Positions 41,433 through 54,700 of a stretch of 64,000 nt of DNA are shown here, one piece after another. The stretch's first letter is position 1, and each line of letters starts with the position of its first letter. The notes below the pieces were generated by a model. It did no database searches. It was not told the origin of the DNA and saw only the letters and a program-made list of their open reading frames with translations. The stretch is from Lepturacanthus savala (taxonomy: Eukaryota; Chordata; Actinopteri; Scombriformes; Trichiuridae), in contig CM060477.1 in the NCBI GenBank assembly GCA_030544235.1, forward strand, positions 9,632,434 to 9,696,433. Reading direction: 5' to 3'. The position numbers were made by a program, and so were the translations under genes.

Positions 41433-42700
41433 CCTATGTAATGGTTAAATAAGGCAGATTGAGGTGTTAACATCATTATTGCACATTTCCTCCCATGAAA
41501 TAAAGCATTGTTTCTTCTGTTTCCATCACAATGGGAATACCATAATCCCAGATTAAAAAGGATGGGTTAGCATACACACATAGACCCACAATGAGCCTTT
41601 TGTGTTTGTGTGTGTGCGTATGTGTGTGTATGTGTGTGTGTGTGTGTCAAAGCATTATTGTTTACTGTACAGCTTAAACACCTGCGGGAGGGGGAGAAAT
41701 GTTATCATGCATGCATTTTGCGATGTGCGGTCTTCCTTTCAGCACCAACGGCAACCTCAGATGTCGACACATGGCCGCAAACAGCAGAAGCATCATATGG
41801 CATTTTAATAATATGATTTGTGACGCGAGAGAACTGAAAGTTGTCACAGTTTCCCGTCGTGTTTCCTGTTTTGGACACTGCCAGCGAGTAGTTTTCACAT
41901 GACTTGGACGTTTGTACCAGCCCAGCGGAGGGAGACAAAAATAAATGTCCAAAGGCAGAGGAGATTTATTATTTTATCCTCCCCGTTCGCTCCATATGAT
42001 AAGAGATTTCATTTAATCGGGTCCGTATGGGGTCTCCCGGGCCTCGTGCGAGGGGCTAAGGCCCCCTCTAAAAACTCTCATAGTTCTTGGTCAGTCATGC
42101 AAGAGAATCCGTGGGTCACAGAGCGGGCTGAAAAAAAAAGCAGCTCACAAGTTGCTCACTATGACAGATGTCCTCGAGAAGATTTCTCCATCTCCCCACC
42201 CACCCTCACCCACTTCCATCACCCATCCCTCCCGACCAACTCTGTCAGTGCTTCTAAGCTGGGAGAGAGCAGCGAGAGGTGATCCCGGCCTGCTTAACCT
42301 ACTTCCCAAGACCTTGCTCTTAAAATGGGTGTGTATGTGTGTTTTGTGCATAATGTGCGTGTGTTTATTCGTGTTTGCGCATCGGGATAAACTCTCAATA
42401 CTCATCTGAGCACTTGTATCTGTGCCTGCACTTTGACATCATGAGATGTTTCACTGTGGCAGTTACCTCAGCATAAAGTAACATGATGTCTAATGGAAAT
42501 AACTTGCGGCGGGCTTATCTCGCTGATTTCAGGGTTGTAAATTATGTTTAAAATGTGCGTTTTTGACATGATTCTGGACCGCTTTTCGATCTATATCGGT
42601 TGGCTACAAATATAAATATGTTTTCTGTTTGATTTTGCGAGATGAGTAACTGTTACTTGTTGTTTTTCACTGATTTATTTTTTAAAACCATTTTTTTTTT

Positions 42701-42775
42701 GATATTTCACAGACCAAATGATTAATTGATCAAATAATCGGAATCAATTATGATGAAATTAATCAGTTTCAGCCC
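42701..42775. repeat. ATCGATTAAT-type DNA transposon end fragment
   Basis: TTTCACAGACCAAATGATTA followed by degenerate 'ATCGATTAAT' units and ending in GTTTCAGCCC resembles a dispersed fish repeat end ('...CGTTAGTTGCAGCCC'). It is heavily mutated. Confidence 0.4.
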
Positions 42776-42812
42776 AAACGACACTCATCAATTTATATTA
42801 CTACTCTAAAAA

Positions 42813-43430
42813 CTAGGGCTGTCAATCGATTAAAATGTAGTCATGATTAATCGCAGAATAGAATTAAACTTTTTTAATAAATATACTCAAATCATAACTT
42901 ATGGCAAACACAAGCTCAACAGGTTACAGATGGGCACATTGGCTGCGAAATGTCCTATTACTCCAGTACTGATTAAAGAGCACTCTGGATCCCTCACATG
43001 TGATTGTGTCCAACCTCACGTGCTTTGGGATAAAAACAGGAAACGTACGAAAGAAAACAAACAATAAATAAACTTAACAGGAAAAAGTGGAAAGTGAACA
43101 TAAGAAAGAAAGTTATTTCCGTTTTGGTCGTCACAACAGTTTGTGTATTTTGGATGGAAATTCAGGCGCAGTCATTTCAAATCATTTCACGCTGCATGTA
43201 GATACTGCTGTTGAAAGCTCATTGCTACTTATAGGTTTGTCCATGTTTCCCTCACACACTATAAAGTGTTTTTTTTTTTTTTTTGCTGCAAGACGGATGT
43301 TTCTGGGCCGCCAAGTGGCATTTAGGACTAGATGTACTCCGGCGATAACTCAGTTCATATTGATAGTAACTACAAATAACTTTGTTCATGTCGACAGACT
43401 CCTCTGACGAGCCTGTAAAGTTCAACTTGC
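42813..43430. mobile_element. 'TAGGGCTGTCAATCGATTAA' dispersed element, hAT-like (tentative)
   Basis: TAGGGCTGTCAATCGATTAA at 42814 followed by CATGATTAATCGCAGAATAG is a recognisable terminus of a widespread vertebrate DNA-transposon-derived repeat. Interior sequence to about 43,430 (including GTTTCTGGGCCGCCAAGTGG near 43300) looks repeat-derived. The right end and target duplication were not found, so extent and class are tentative. Confidence 0.4.
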
Positions 43431-43916
43431 TATTGTGAAGTTATGAACTTTTGAAGTTGCCACTCAGCTTGATGCCAGAGGGCTAAACTACAGGTTCACA
43501 TAAATTTGCATTTTCTCAGATTTGATTCTCCATTTCTTGATTGTTCTTGTGAGATTCTGTACTCTGATGAAAAAAAAATCCAATGTAAATGCTTAAGAAG
43601 GTAAATTATTATCAATTAATTCTTTCTACTTCTACTCAGAACAAGTAGACATCGAAATAGGCTGATAAAATCACTCTTGCTACTTTCAAATGATTGTTGA
43701 TTATTTTGTTGGTGCTTTAATAGTTCAAGGAAATTCAAACTTTTTAAACTTCAGTTTTGGTTCTGTTGTTTTTTTGTTTTGTTTTTTTGTTAACGGATTA
43801 GTGAAGCCAAAGTCGCCCCCAGACACAGCGTCCTGATCACAAAGGTTGGATTAGGGACCTTGTAACTAACTCTTCCGTGTCATTTGCAGTGAGACAAAGA
43901 TCAATCAGTCAGATGA

Positions 43917-44003
43917 AGGGAGGGAGTCTTTAGATAAAGAGAAATTAAAGGGGAGGGAGCAGCGAAGGGCGGAGGGAGTCTCTTAAATAAAGAGAAATTA
44001 AAC
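43917..44003. repeat. Local ~51-bp tandem duplication
   Basis: GGAGGGAGTCTTTAGATAAA with GAGAAATTAAA recurs as GGAGGGAGTCTCTTAAATAA with AGAGAAATTAAA about 51 bp downstream. The copies are diverged, so the duplication is not recent. Confidence 0.55.
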
Positions 44004-44571
44004 AGATGAAGAGGATGCTGTCTTTAAATACCGCTCAGCCACTGTACTGCCTCCCTCATCCTTTAATGTAATGAGAAGAGGCGGAATAAAAGGCTTGGCC
44101 CTAGGATGAAAAGGTGATGGCATTTTTTATTCTTCTTTTTTTTTCCCCTGAGCGGTGAAAGCCTTATCCTAATGTAGATTAGATGTTAAATCTGACACAG
44201 AAGGGTGAAGCTTTGGTTAGAGTATGTTCACCTCATTTCACTTGGCCCCGGCTGAGCGAAAAGAGATTTGTGCGATGGTCTGATGAAGATAGAAAGGAAA
44301 CGAGAGAAGAATCCATCAGACAATATGGAATCCAGTCCCTGTGTGGCCTCCCAAAAACGTCTACCCAACTGGTTTGAAAGAAAAATGTGAGTTTAAATAT
44401 ATCACAGTTACAAAGACGCATTGCACATGCAACACACGCAAACACATATACATTCTCTGCCACACACTTGTCAGCCTATCACAATGTCTGTTCATCTCCT
44501 GCACTGAATTTAAGGATAAATACCATTTGTTGGTCAAGCAGGTCATTAGTGAGTGACAGAGAAGAAAAAAT

Positions 44572-44655
44572 CTGTGTGTGTGTGTGTCTCTGTGTATGTT
44601 TCTATGTGTGTGTGTTTCTCTGTGTGTGTTTCTATGTGTGTGTGTGTTTCTCTGT
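44572..44655. repeat. TG array with TTTCT(C/A) interruptions
   Basis: TG runs are interrupted at near-regular spacing by TTTCTA or TTTCTC, giving an imperfect higher-order tandem structure. Confidence 0.7.
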
Positions 44656-46317
44656 AATAATAATCCCTATGAAATCCAGATTTCTCAATCCGGTAGCACA
44701 AGCTGACACTTTAAATAAAATCATTCTAATCCCGCATGGTAAGAGAAATGAAAATGAGGAGATTAACAAGAGTGGCGGCGGGGGCACCCTCATCCCCCCT
44801 CTGTCTCACACACTATCTCTCTCTTTATCTCTCTCTCTCTCTTTTTTCCTCTCATCCTTGAACCCCTTTCACTTCCTCCATTGAGACTGTCCTCTTTTCC
44901 ATCATGCACACGGTATGAGAGAGAGAGAGATTTATAGAGAGTGTGACCGAGAAGCTTTTAGCCTCTAATTTTTTGGGGGGAGGAATATTTAGATAGTGTG
45001 CACTGGAATGTGTGTGTGTGTGTGTGTATGTGCAAGTGTGTGTGTGACTTCTACATGAACATCTACCAGGGGAATACAATAATTGGACACATGCAAAACC
45101 ACTGATTTAATAAAATGATGGGGAATGATCTTTCTTCCTTTCTCTCATAAATTCAGAAAGGGTGGAGTTTGAATGTGTTGGAATTTTAAAGCGTTTAATA
45201 TTGACACCGGGAAAAGAAACAGGAAAAGATTCAATCGTTGACTTTCTACTAAGTTTGGCCATGATATGTGAATCTATTTAGAAGTAACGCAACTTTTCAT
45301 ATAGGCCAAACACCCTTTTTGTTAACAGTTAATCAGCCGTCCTTTTGCTCAATCTTTCCAAAAAAACATGCATAAGTCTGTGAATCCATTTGAGAAGTGA
45401 TTCACCTTTTTGCAATAGGCCACTCCCATTGCCACGCCCCCTTTTATCCGACCAGCATGAACAAAAACACAACAAAACACACAGCTTCTCGCACACACAC
45501 ACTTGATCCCCCATTTCAAATTTCAGCCGCCTGGGGGCAAACAATGTATTGTGTGTGATCACTTCTGATTTGACCTTTAAAGCTTTAAAACCAACATTCT
45601 ATATTAACACTTGGCTCAACAGACGCTGTGTATGGGATCAATTGTGAACCCACAGATAGTCATCAACCAACTCTGCAGTCCCCCCTCAGCTCTACAGAGC
45701 GTCTTGCCGTATTTCATCTCTACATTTCGGTTTCAAGGCCCACAGCTTCACTTGCAGCGCTCTCGTCTGCGTCGTTTTGAATCACAGCAGGCAGCCGTTT
45801 TCAGCAAAAGCACAAAACCGACCGTGCGCTTACCTGCGAAGCATCAAACAACAGACAGATAAAGGTGAGTATTTTGAAGCCAAAGAGACAGTTGATTGTG
45901 TAAGTGGGCTGTTTTTTATTTCACAATGACTTTAATAAGGTGAGGTTGTGTTGTTATTGGTACAAAAAACAGGTTGAAAATAGTTCTGGGGAAAATTGGA
46001 CTAAACCGTATCATTACTAACAGAAAAGCCAAGATGACAATCAAGTCCCATAACGTTCGGGAAACTAGAATTCTGCCAAATATGATTCAAGATAATTATA
46101 CTTTATATTGGACTTATTATACAAAAGACAAGATATTTTCACTTGATAAGATTTCATCTTTTGCAGTGTACTCTAGGCTGCCATTTTTATGGTTAATGTT
46201 TTACAAATATAAGTTGATATTTACACCCCGCCACCCAAAAAAGCACAGCAAAAGGTCTTCAGTTTGGGTCGCGAACACTTCATAATCACTGTTTTTCCTG
46301 CTTAATCCAGCTCTTGT

Positions 46318-46640
46318 CGTCATCCTTCCTGCTTCCTCCTCTCTTTATCTCTCCATCTCTGCCTCTCTCTGTCGACCTTCCTCCGCTCTCTCTCTCTCTC
46401 TCGCTCTGTCACCTCATCTCCATCTCGGCGTTTCATTTAGACATTTCTCTCGATGCCATATTACTCTCCTCGCTTTTTGTTAACCCTCTCCCACACGCAC
46501 TTTATCTCCATATGATTCATTTGCCCTCTCTCTATCTATCTCCGACTGTTCTCGCAATCTCTCCCTCCGCGTGCCCCCTCCATCCATCTCTTAAGCACGT
46601 CCTTTTTTTCTCCTTCTCTCCTCCAGCTCCACCGCCGTTC
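46318..46640. repeat. Pyrimidine-rich tract with (CT)n core
   Basis: A CT-rich + strand with a pure CT core at 46389-46402. The Ser/Leu/Pro-rich ORF over it is compositional. Confidence 0.7.
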
Positions 46641-46917
46641 CCTTCCTTTTAAAGGATAATCTTCAGCTAAGTGGACAGCACTTCACTCTCTCTCGTTTTC
46701 CTCTTAAGTGACCATCTGATAATCTCAGGATTCTCTCTCGAACCCCCCACACCGAGAGGGGAGAGCGAGCGAGTCGGCAGGCCCAGAATGGATGTCCTGA
46801 ACTGGGTCAAGACAAGGCCAGTGCCTGGGTCCTGTGGGGTTGATGGACCGCGGTGGCATGGAGAAAAGGCTGATGCCAGATAAAGTTGGAGAGAAATCAC
46901 CAGAGCAGATGGACATG

Positions 46918-46941
46918 CCTATCTATCTATCTATCTATCTT
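46918..46941. repeat. (TATC)n tetranucleotide repeat
   Basis: About five to six TATC units in a row, a typical short tandem repeat. Confidence 0.9.
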
Positions 46942-48639
46942 GCTTCCTCTCTTCAAGGCTGCATGACCTCGACTTTGAGATGAAAAGACAAAAAAAAATA
47001 AGAACCGATCGGTTTATTTAGAGCTCAGATAAAAGGACATCGCATGGCCGATAGGAGGATTTGCTGTTGTTCTTTTTTTTATGCGGACACACAAAAGAGG
47101 TTGAAAAGAGGGAGGGAAGATGCATTTATGTCGAGCGGGTCGGTTAAAGGACGTGACACGAGATGCGTACACACATCACACACGTGCAGAGGTTGTGCTG
47201 AATGCACAAGATCCATCGTGCCTCCTTACTGGAAAGAAAAGAATCCCTTAGTCAGGTTACACACATACAGACGCACACGCTGACTTTTTTTTTTTCTTCC
47301 TCTGTGCTCTTTACGGGTCAGCGGGTGAATAAAGCCGCTGTCACTTTCCTTTGGGAGGCGTCAGTGACAGGCGGGCTGGCCACCATAAACTTCCGTACAG
47401 GAAGAGGAGATTCCTGCAAGGAAAAGGCCAAGAGGATCAGGAACAGCCCCGGGCATCACTTGTACTCTGGCTTAGCTAAAGACACTGAAAACAGCAGGGT
47501 GTGTGTTAGTGTGTGCACGTGGGCGTGAAAGATCAGGAAGTTAGGGTTCAGTAATACAACTACCTCTCAAACAGTAACAATAACTGAACAGTATTGTGGA
47601 TACTGAAGTTTTTGCAATTGTATTATACTTCGGATGTTTAAACAACTGTCAAATTATTTGTAAAGTACACTTTCCTTGGACTTTAAAGAATGATATAGTT
47701 CATCTTATGGTTTAAGTAATAAACAGAGATACTTTACAGTTACTCTTTCTCTACAAATGATGAATTATCTTAAAAACCTCTACAGGTGGAGGGAGCCACT
47801 GTGTGACATCACAAGTCATCAAAGTACAAACCGCCATCAGCAATTTCTAAAATCTGTAAATCCAAGCATTTCTCCATTTTTTTTTGTCTGTATTTGATGC
47901 ATAGAACTGTCTATATCAGACCTTATCTAGAATTTTTTTTTTAAATGATATGGAAAAATAATGCAAATACCTATTTACATTTCCTCCCCATGTGACTTGC
48001 AGATAACTCCAAGCCAAACAATACTAACACCTTCATAGTACACTTTTGAGACAGAAAGCTTCAGGTAACACGTTCTCCAAATGGATTTATAGTATCTTGG
48101 GATATAACCCCTGTGAATCTGCTTCTAAGGGGAATTTTTCCTTTGCTTGCACTAATCCTGCAGGTACTCACTGCTGTGTAAAACACAAGTGGCACCTCGA
48201 GACAGAAACAGGCAATCTCGGAGGAGGGCGCATTATTCTTAGAGCGGTTATTCATACAGCAGCAACAGCAGCAGAACAAATGATATGGTTTCCTATTATG
48301 GCACTCTCCTCTGGCCCAACACTGGATATGCACCAGCACAGGTGCCACCGTGGCTCATTTATAGTCAGGTTAGCCCATGGTTAAAGCATGGAGCTGCACT
48401 GTGGCATTCAGACACACATACACACACATACACACACGCACACACATGTGCAACTGAAAGAAAGAGTTGCTAATGGGTGATTAAAGAGGAGATTAGTGTC
48501 TCTTCTAGGTATCTGAGAACTGCCCAGTGTTTCTGTGTTGGCCAATATCTGTGTGAACGTGTGTGATCATTTTATAAATACTTTCTTTTGACTGTATTTT
48601 ATGCTTACGAATCTAGTGCATTAATGCTCACATTGCATG

Positions 48640-48910
48640 TGTGTGTATGAGTTTTGTGTGTGTGCCAGGTATTCTTTATTTTGTGGGAATTTACCTCCCT
48701 TATGGTAGCAAAAATTCTAATTTGAGGGTGAAGACTTTAACTTTTAAAGTCAAGGTGAGTTTCGGGCTACGGTTAAGTTTAAGTTTAGGGAAGTAGTGGT
48801 TCTGGTTAAGGTTAAAATAAATCTCCAGGAAATGAATGTAAGTCAATGTGATGGCCTCTGAAGTGATGGAAACACAACTGTGTGTGTGCGTGTGTGTGCA
48901 TGTGTGTAAT
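48640..48910. repeat. GGTTAAG-type degenerate repeat between TG tracts
   Basis: TG-rich edges (about 48,640 and 48,880) bracket sequence with degenerate GGTTAAG/AAGTTTAGGG units at 48,768-48,812 and AAGTCAATGTGATGGCC at 48,841. This resembles a dispersed fish repeat carrying telomere-like hexamer derivatives. Its class is unknown. Confidence 0.35.
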
Positions 48911-49874
48911 GGTAAAATCTTTTATCTCTGTGACAATGATGCCACAAATAGGCACATGCCTCGCTATTCTTGTCCTCTCAAGGTTCCTCTGGTGTTCTAG
49001 TGGATGAACTCAGGCATACAAGGGGTTATGTGCAGTATGTATGAGTGGATGCGAATGCAAATCCATATGTGTATGTTCTCCTGCATGTATACGGATGTGC
49101 TTTGTAGGAACAGCTTTGTTCCAAAATGATTATTCCAACATCTAAAACACGTCTCCTTTCTCTAACAAAATGTCTCCGCAGATTAAAACACACTGTTGCA
49201 TATCACTGCCTTTATTGGCATTTCTGAGCATTGTACTAAGAAATTTAATTTTAGAGGAAGTAATCATTTGTGTGGTTGCATGCCAAGCAACACACATGGG
49301 GTGGAGGGGGGCTTTTCCAAAGTGTGTTTTGTCTATAATAAGACCTTGAAGTGGAATGCCAAGAACCAACCGTTGGGCTGGATTGTTTGCTTAGCTTCTC
49401 CCTCAGCAGCAGTAAAAATCAGGGGAAATAATTAGCAGATAACCCAACACTTCACACATTCTTTATACTTTGTCCACCTTTATGTCTCCATCGGGCGGCG
49501 AGGGGGGGTTTTCTGTTCTATTACGAGCTTGTACACTTGGCTCCTATGTCTGGGCAGTAAAATCCTCTCCCTTTCTTTCCAGAAACATTATACTTCCTCC
49601 AGAGGGGGTCATGAAGGAAGGTGCACCTTCTAAGCCAAAATCGGCACACCCTGAGGTAAGGGGAGCAGAGGGAACTGACTGGCCCAGAGCACCTGAACCA
49701 GGCCGGCACACGACAGGATGAGGGTGTCGGCATCCTCCCGTTAAGCGCTTGCTTCCTGCTGTTTTTGCTGTTCGTTTTTATCTCCTTCTCCCCCCTTTTT
49801 TTTTTCTTTCGGTCTCTCATCCCTCTCTTCAAGCAGGAAGTCATTGGAATGGAAAAAATGAGTTAAATTAAGAT

Positions 49875-49898
49875 GGGGAGGGTGGGGGGGGGGGGGGT
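49875..49898 (+). repeat. Poly-G run
   Basis: GGGGAGGGT followed by a run of about 14 G. It could stall polymerases or form a quadruplex. Confidence 0.85.
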
Positions 49899-50539
49899 CG
49901 TGTGTTGTTCCAAACAAGCAGAGCCCTGCCTAAACTTCCACTATTGCAACGGCTAAAAAAAAAAACCTAAAGACAGATAGGTTAGACAGAGGAGGAGGAA
50001 CAAAAGCAGGGATGGAGTGAGAGAGGAGATGGAGGAAGGGGGGTGGTGGCATGCGGGGTTGGGGGGGGTCTTCTCTAGGGTCGTGCTCGGAGGGCATCGG
50101 GCAGCACGAAAGGCAGGATGTTATGGTTTATTCAGCCCAGGAGTGGGGGCGACGTGGACAAGGTGCGCCTTGCCCTCAGCACCATTCTCAACGTGATTTA
50201 TAGCAGCGCTGGCAGACGCTTCTGTCCACGGGGAAGTCTATGAAAAAAGCCCAGAGTTTGTGCATATATATGTGTATAGGTCTGCAATTGAGTGTGCTTG
50301 TATGCTTTTCCGTATCACTTGTTTTACCTATGTTCTGCCTTTTGAGTGTGTTAACGTGTGTGTGTCCATATGTTTAATGGAAGTCCTTTGGCAAGTTGCT
50401 GGTTTTTAACCTGTGGTTGGAGCATGCTCAAGCATAGCCCAACAGAGGACAGATGGTCAAGCTGCTCTGATTAATTACAAGCTTCACACATACATTGCAC
50501 TATATAATAATGTATGTGTTGTGGTCAGTGGAATGTGGT

Positions 50540-51720
50540 GCTGCAACCATAAAACAATTAATCGATTAGTGTAGGGGCGTCAATCTCTGTTTGCCACATC
50601 AGCATCATGGTTGCTCTCAAAGGGACGGTTGTAGAGACTATATAAATGTACTTCTTATTATATCATATAATTGTGTCTGCATTTGTAATAACTTTGTACT
50701 TAAAGTGGAGATTTTGCTCATAAAACAGTCTTTTTTAATGGTTTATGCATCCATGTATGACAAATGTTGTTTCTTCTACCCAACATATTTTTAGATTATT
50801 AATTCGTAGCCAGGTCGGTCAGAACAGATGATGAGAAAAAGAAAAAGAACTGTATTACCTCATCTGTGGCTATTGTTCCATCTTTAAAACACGCTGGCAG
50901 CTAAGTTTTGCAAAATTGCATGGGAGGCTCATGGGTAATGTGGTCTTTATGGGTGGGAAACACTTCCACTTCCCGCCACTCCTCATAGGGCCTTTAATTA
51001 GTTGCTGATGATAATTTCATAAGATTGTTAGAATTAGAATAGAATTAAAAAAAAAATATGCCTATATAGAAGTTAATGTTATATTGTTAGGATTTGAGCA
51101 TCTTATTAAAATGCTTAAGTGTGTTGATTTCAGAGTTTACAAGGTGCACCTGAATGCACCATGCAGGGTTTTACAATTTATGGTCAACGTTTTTCAAAAA
51201 TGATGTCACACAATCAATCTTTCAATGTTAAGACTTTTCAAGTGGAGGCGGTGTGAAGATGGCGCGACATGAATGCAGGTATGAGCTCAGAGGATCGTTT
51301 GGGTGCATCTGTTTTAGAGGATATCAACTCCAAAAATGAAAAACAAAATACTTTGTTTATTATGGAGCGCATCCACAAATTACTGTATGAAAAATACTGC
51401 ATATTTGGCCCCATGTTAAGTTTTTATTATGAAGAAGACATGCCTTCCCATCTCTCATAATTGCACAATTCTTTGCAAAAGTTTGTGGGTTATTCAATTA
51501 ACAGAAACTTACTTTTTTACCATTTAAGCAAAAATAACAAAATAGTTGCTTCTTTTAGCTACTCAAATATAAGGATTTATTGCTTTTCTTTGTTTAACAT
51601 GATGGTAAACTGAATATCTTTGAACTGTTCTGAAAAAAATGTTACTTTTAGAGACGTGATAAAGATGAATCGATTACTCAAGAAACTAATCCTTAGATCT
51701 ATTGATGATGAAAATAATTT
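50540..51720. mobile_element. Candidate 1.2-kb element with inverted ATCGATTAAT-type ends
   Basis: The left end GCTGCAACCATAAAACAATT, then AATCGATTAG, and the right end (GAATCGATTACTCAAGAAAC, then GATGATGAAAATAATT) look like opposite-facing ends of the same fish repeat family. CTGAATATCTTTGAACTGTT just inside the right end also fits that family. The interior, including a short ORF at 51269-51460, has no recognisable transposase. The two ends could also be separate insertions. Confidence 0.35.
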
Positions 51721-52399
51721 TTTGTTAAAACCTAAGGGAAATTCATTTTAAACAAAGACACTGACTCGGTTTAATAGAGGTGATCAATCAACAAGGAAAC
51801 AGACTCTAATCTCTATCAACAACTCTCTCCACAGCCTATACGTGGGTCTGTCTCTGTCTGTGTTTGTTTACAGGCCAATTATAACGGTGTTACCCTCCTC
51901 CTGACCTCCCCTAAGGCACTCAAACCTCCTCTGGTGTGAAAGGTCAGGGAAAGGTCAAGAGAGGTCATCAGTGAAAGGCCTCTGTGGTGTGGAGGGCCTG
52001 CTGGGTCCCAGGCCAAATATCCACAGCGGGGGTCAGAGGTTACACAGATACATAAACCAGACAAGAGGGTGCCAACAGGTACAAGACGTGTGAATGTCCA
52101 CTGCTGTAACAGGAGAGCGAACTGTTGCAGAGCTAAACTTATAACCGGACACTAATGTGTGTGGTGAGAGAGGCACTTTAAAGCTACTTAGGCCTTGTAC
52201 ATGTCACTTCATACCCTATAGACAGCTCTCTTTATAATATTTTGAGGAGTGCAGAAAGGCTGAAGCACAGGTAACTGATCACTAATTACTCTTAATTGCC
52301 TCAGTCAGCTACAGAAAGCTTTGCGAGAGAGTGTGTGTCTGTGTCTGCGTGTGTGTCTGTGCCTGTTAACCAACCATATAGTAGAAGCTATTAAAAACT

Positions 52400-52770
52400 C
52401 ATTAACCTGCGTTTTATTTGAAGCCCCCTGCCCCCGTCCGTCATAACCCTAATGTATTTTCCGTGAGGGTTTTTTTTTCCCCTTCAGATTTAATTTAGCT
52501 ACTCTTTGATTTTACTACTCGCCTCTGTTATTGTAGGATATCTTCTCCTTTCCTTGTAATTTTATTTTATGACATGGAGTGAGTCGAGTACAATACGCCC
52601 CCCGGGGAGCACCACTTACCTCCACGCCAACAAATATAATTACCGCTGATCAGAGGAGTGAAAACAGACCGCCGCTTATCTGCCATAGCCCGAGTTTTTT
52701 TTTTTTTTTTTTTTTAAGCAGTATTATAGCACTGGAAGATGATTACTATGGAAACATATAAAGGACAAAT
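52400..52770. promoter_or_regulatory. Candidate conserved non-coding element about 5.5 kb upstream of prox1
   Basis: Includes AACTCATTAACCTGCGTTTT, TCATAACCCTAATGTATTTT, AGATTTAATTTAGCTACTC and AATATAATTACCGCTGATCA, broken only by T-runs. Closeness to the promoter makes it a fair enhancer candidate. Confidence 0.3.
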
Positions 52771-52976
52771 GCAGAGGCCGGCGCTCTCAGCAATAGAGGG
52801 CTTTGTGCATTTTGTGAGTGTTCTTAAACACGCAAAATACATGTACACAGAAAAAAACAATTGCAAAGTTAAATGAATTCAAACAATTTTTAAACCTAGA
52901 GAAATCTGTAATTTTTTTAACGTTAATTTTAATCTAAAAGAAAGGATGCGATGCAATCTCATCGCCAAAATGTGAT

Positions 52977-53098
52977 AAAATGCCTTCCAGGGTGCCGTTC
53001 CAGTGGACAAATCATGGTAAAGTGCTCTAGGGTGCTGTTCCAGAGGACACGGTGTGCGAAAATGTCCTCTAGTATGTCCTTCTAGTGGACAAAACTTA
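52977..53098. repeat. Three-copy ~41-bp minisatellite
   Basis: Three head-to-tail diverged units start at 52977, 53019 and 53059. Each opens AAA(A/G)TG, passes CTAG or CCAG and then (C/T)GTTCCAG(T/A)GGACA-like sequence, and lasts 40-42 bp. A partial fourth unit follows to about 53,110. Confidence 0.6.
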
Positions 53099-54624
53099 AA
53101 AGAGTGCTCTCTCATCATGCATCATGACTTTCTGTGCACTGGAACCCCACCACATACTGCTTTGCACATAAAGCCCCTGTGCCTCAAACAGTTAATTTTT
53201 TGATTAGACCCTTAGTAGCAGAAAATGTACATTGTTATGCTATAATTTTCATAACTGTCAATTGTGTTTTTTTGCCTACAGCACCCATTGAAATAGCCGA
53301 GAAGTTACAGCACGTGTCCGATGTCAGCCAGTGTCGATTCGCAACTCAGCTTTGTCCAAATCGAGCAAATTTTCTGGGCGCTGGCGGAAAACAACTCGCA
53401 CAAAGTGTTTCGAGAAAATATCCAACCAAAAGGACGGCCAAGTTAAATTGTCACATTATAGAAGTTTGGCGTGGGTTTGACCTCTCCTTGAAAAGCACTG
53501 TGATCACATGCTGTACCAGCTGTGACTGCGGCCTTGCAGTGAGCGAAATAGGCAAGTCACTGCCAGAAGTAAACAGCTAAAGTCCTTTCGTGTTTACCAA
53601 GTAAAGTCCTATGCTCCATGTTGACAGGTGAGAGTTCATAGGAGCAAAGTTGGTCCCCTCCCAAATGCAGCTGCAAGCCTGAGTGTGTAACCCCCAAGAA
53701 ATAGTGAGTAGCATGTGTGTGTGTGTGTGTGTCTGTGTGTGTGTGTCAGACAGAGGGAGAGATAAACAGGGAGAGTTGCTGAGGGGGGTCTTTGACTTTG
53801 AGCGCATAAGCCCTTATTTCATGGTGCCATTGTTTGTTTTAAGGACGTCAGGCTTAATACAGTTCCAGGCGATTTCCCAGCATGTCTGTCCGCTCAAGCA
53901 CCTCCAAGGCGCTCTGTGTGTGTGCGTGCGTGTGTGTGTGTGTGCTTGTGCCCTTCATTCCTGTTGACTTTAGCCTCACTCCTGTCATTGGCAGTGATTT
54001 TAAAAAAAAAATCTGTATACTTTCAAGGTTGTAAGAAATTTCTGAGTTGTTTCCTGCTGTGGAAATAAGACAATTTTGAGAATTTTACACATGGCTAATA
54101 ATGATGATGTGTAATATAGCTGTAGTTTTAATGAGTTTGACTGCAGCCATATTCCTATCAGCCTCACTGAGCATATTCTTTTAATTGCCTATTATTCCGT
54201 GGCAGATGTGACGGTTTATTTAATTTAAGAGCAAATAGTTTTGTGTCTAAATGTTGCAAACAGTTAGGATCCAGGTGTGGAACTAGTTAAGCACTCAAAC
54301 TGTGAGAGGGTCTCAAGAGATTTTACATTTTGAGTGTTGAACTTTTTTAAATATGTTGTTTTTTTTCCCCCCCATTTCTCATTTTATAGTTGTTGAAAAA
54401 TTGTCATTAGGTCAATTAATGTTTGGTTTGCGCATCTTTCACTGTCACGTTGCCTTAACATCGTTTCATATATTTGCTTCTGCAACAATGCGCCCCATTC
54501 ATGCAAATAAAGCAAATTTGAATTCGAGAGTGTGTGCGTGTGCCTGGGTGTGTATAGTGTGCACTGTTTCTCGTTGAATGGCTTGCGTGAAACAGGCCAC
54601 AGAGGACGACCAAGCTCTCTCTGT

Positions 54625-54700
54625 CCCCCTCTCTCTCTCTCTCTCTCTGACACACACGCGCACGCACACGCACCCAGACACACACACACACACACACAGC
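54625..54700. repeat. (CT)n then (CA)n compound repeat
   Basis: A CT run (54628-54648) is followed by CA repeats with CG variants (54650-54700). Confidence 0.9.

Larger units (their letters stand above)
39939..50539. other. Gene-free block with scattered repeats
   Basis: Contains the GA and TG arrays, ATCGATTAAT-type repeat fragments, the local duplication at 43,917 and a poly-G run. No protein-coding gene was recognised. Confidence 0.6.

Noticed and set aside
44387..44884. 165-aa ORF
   Set aside because: It runs through TG and CT microsatellites and is compositionally driven.
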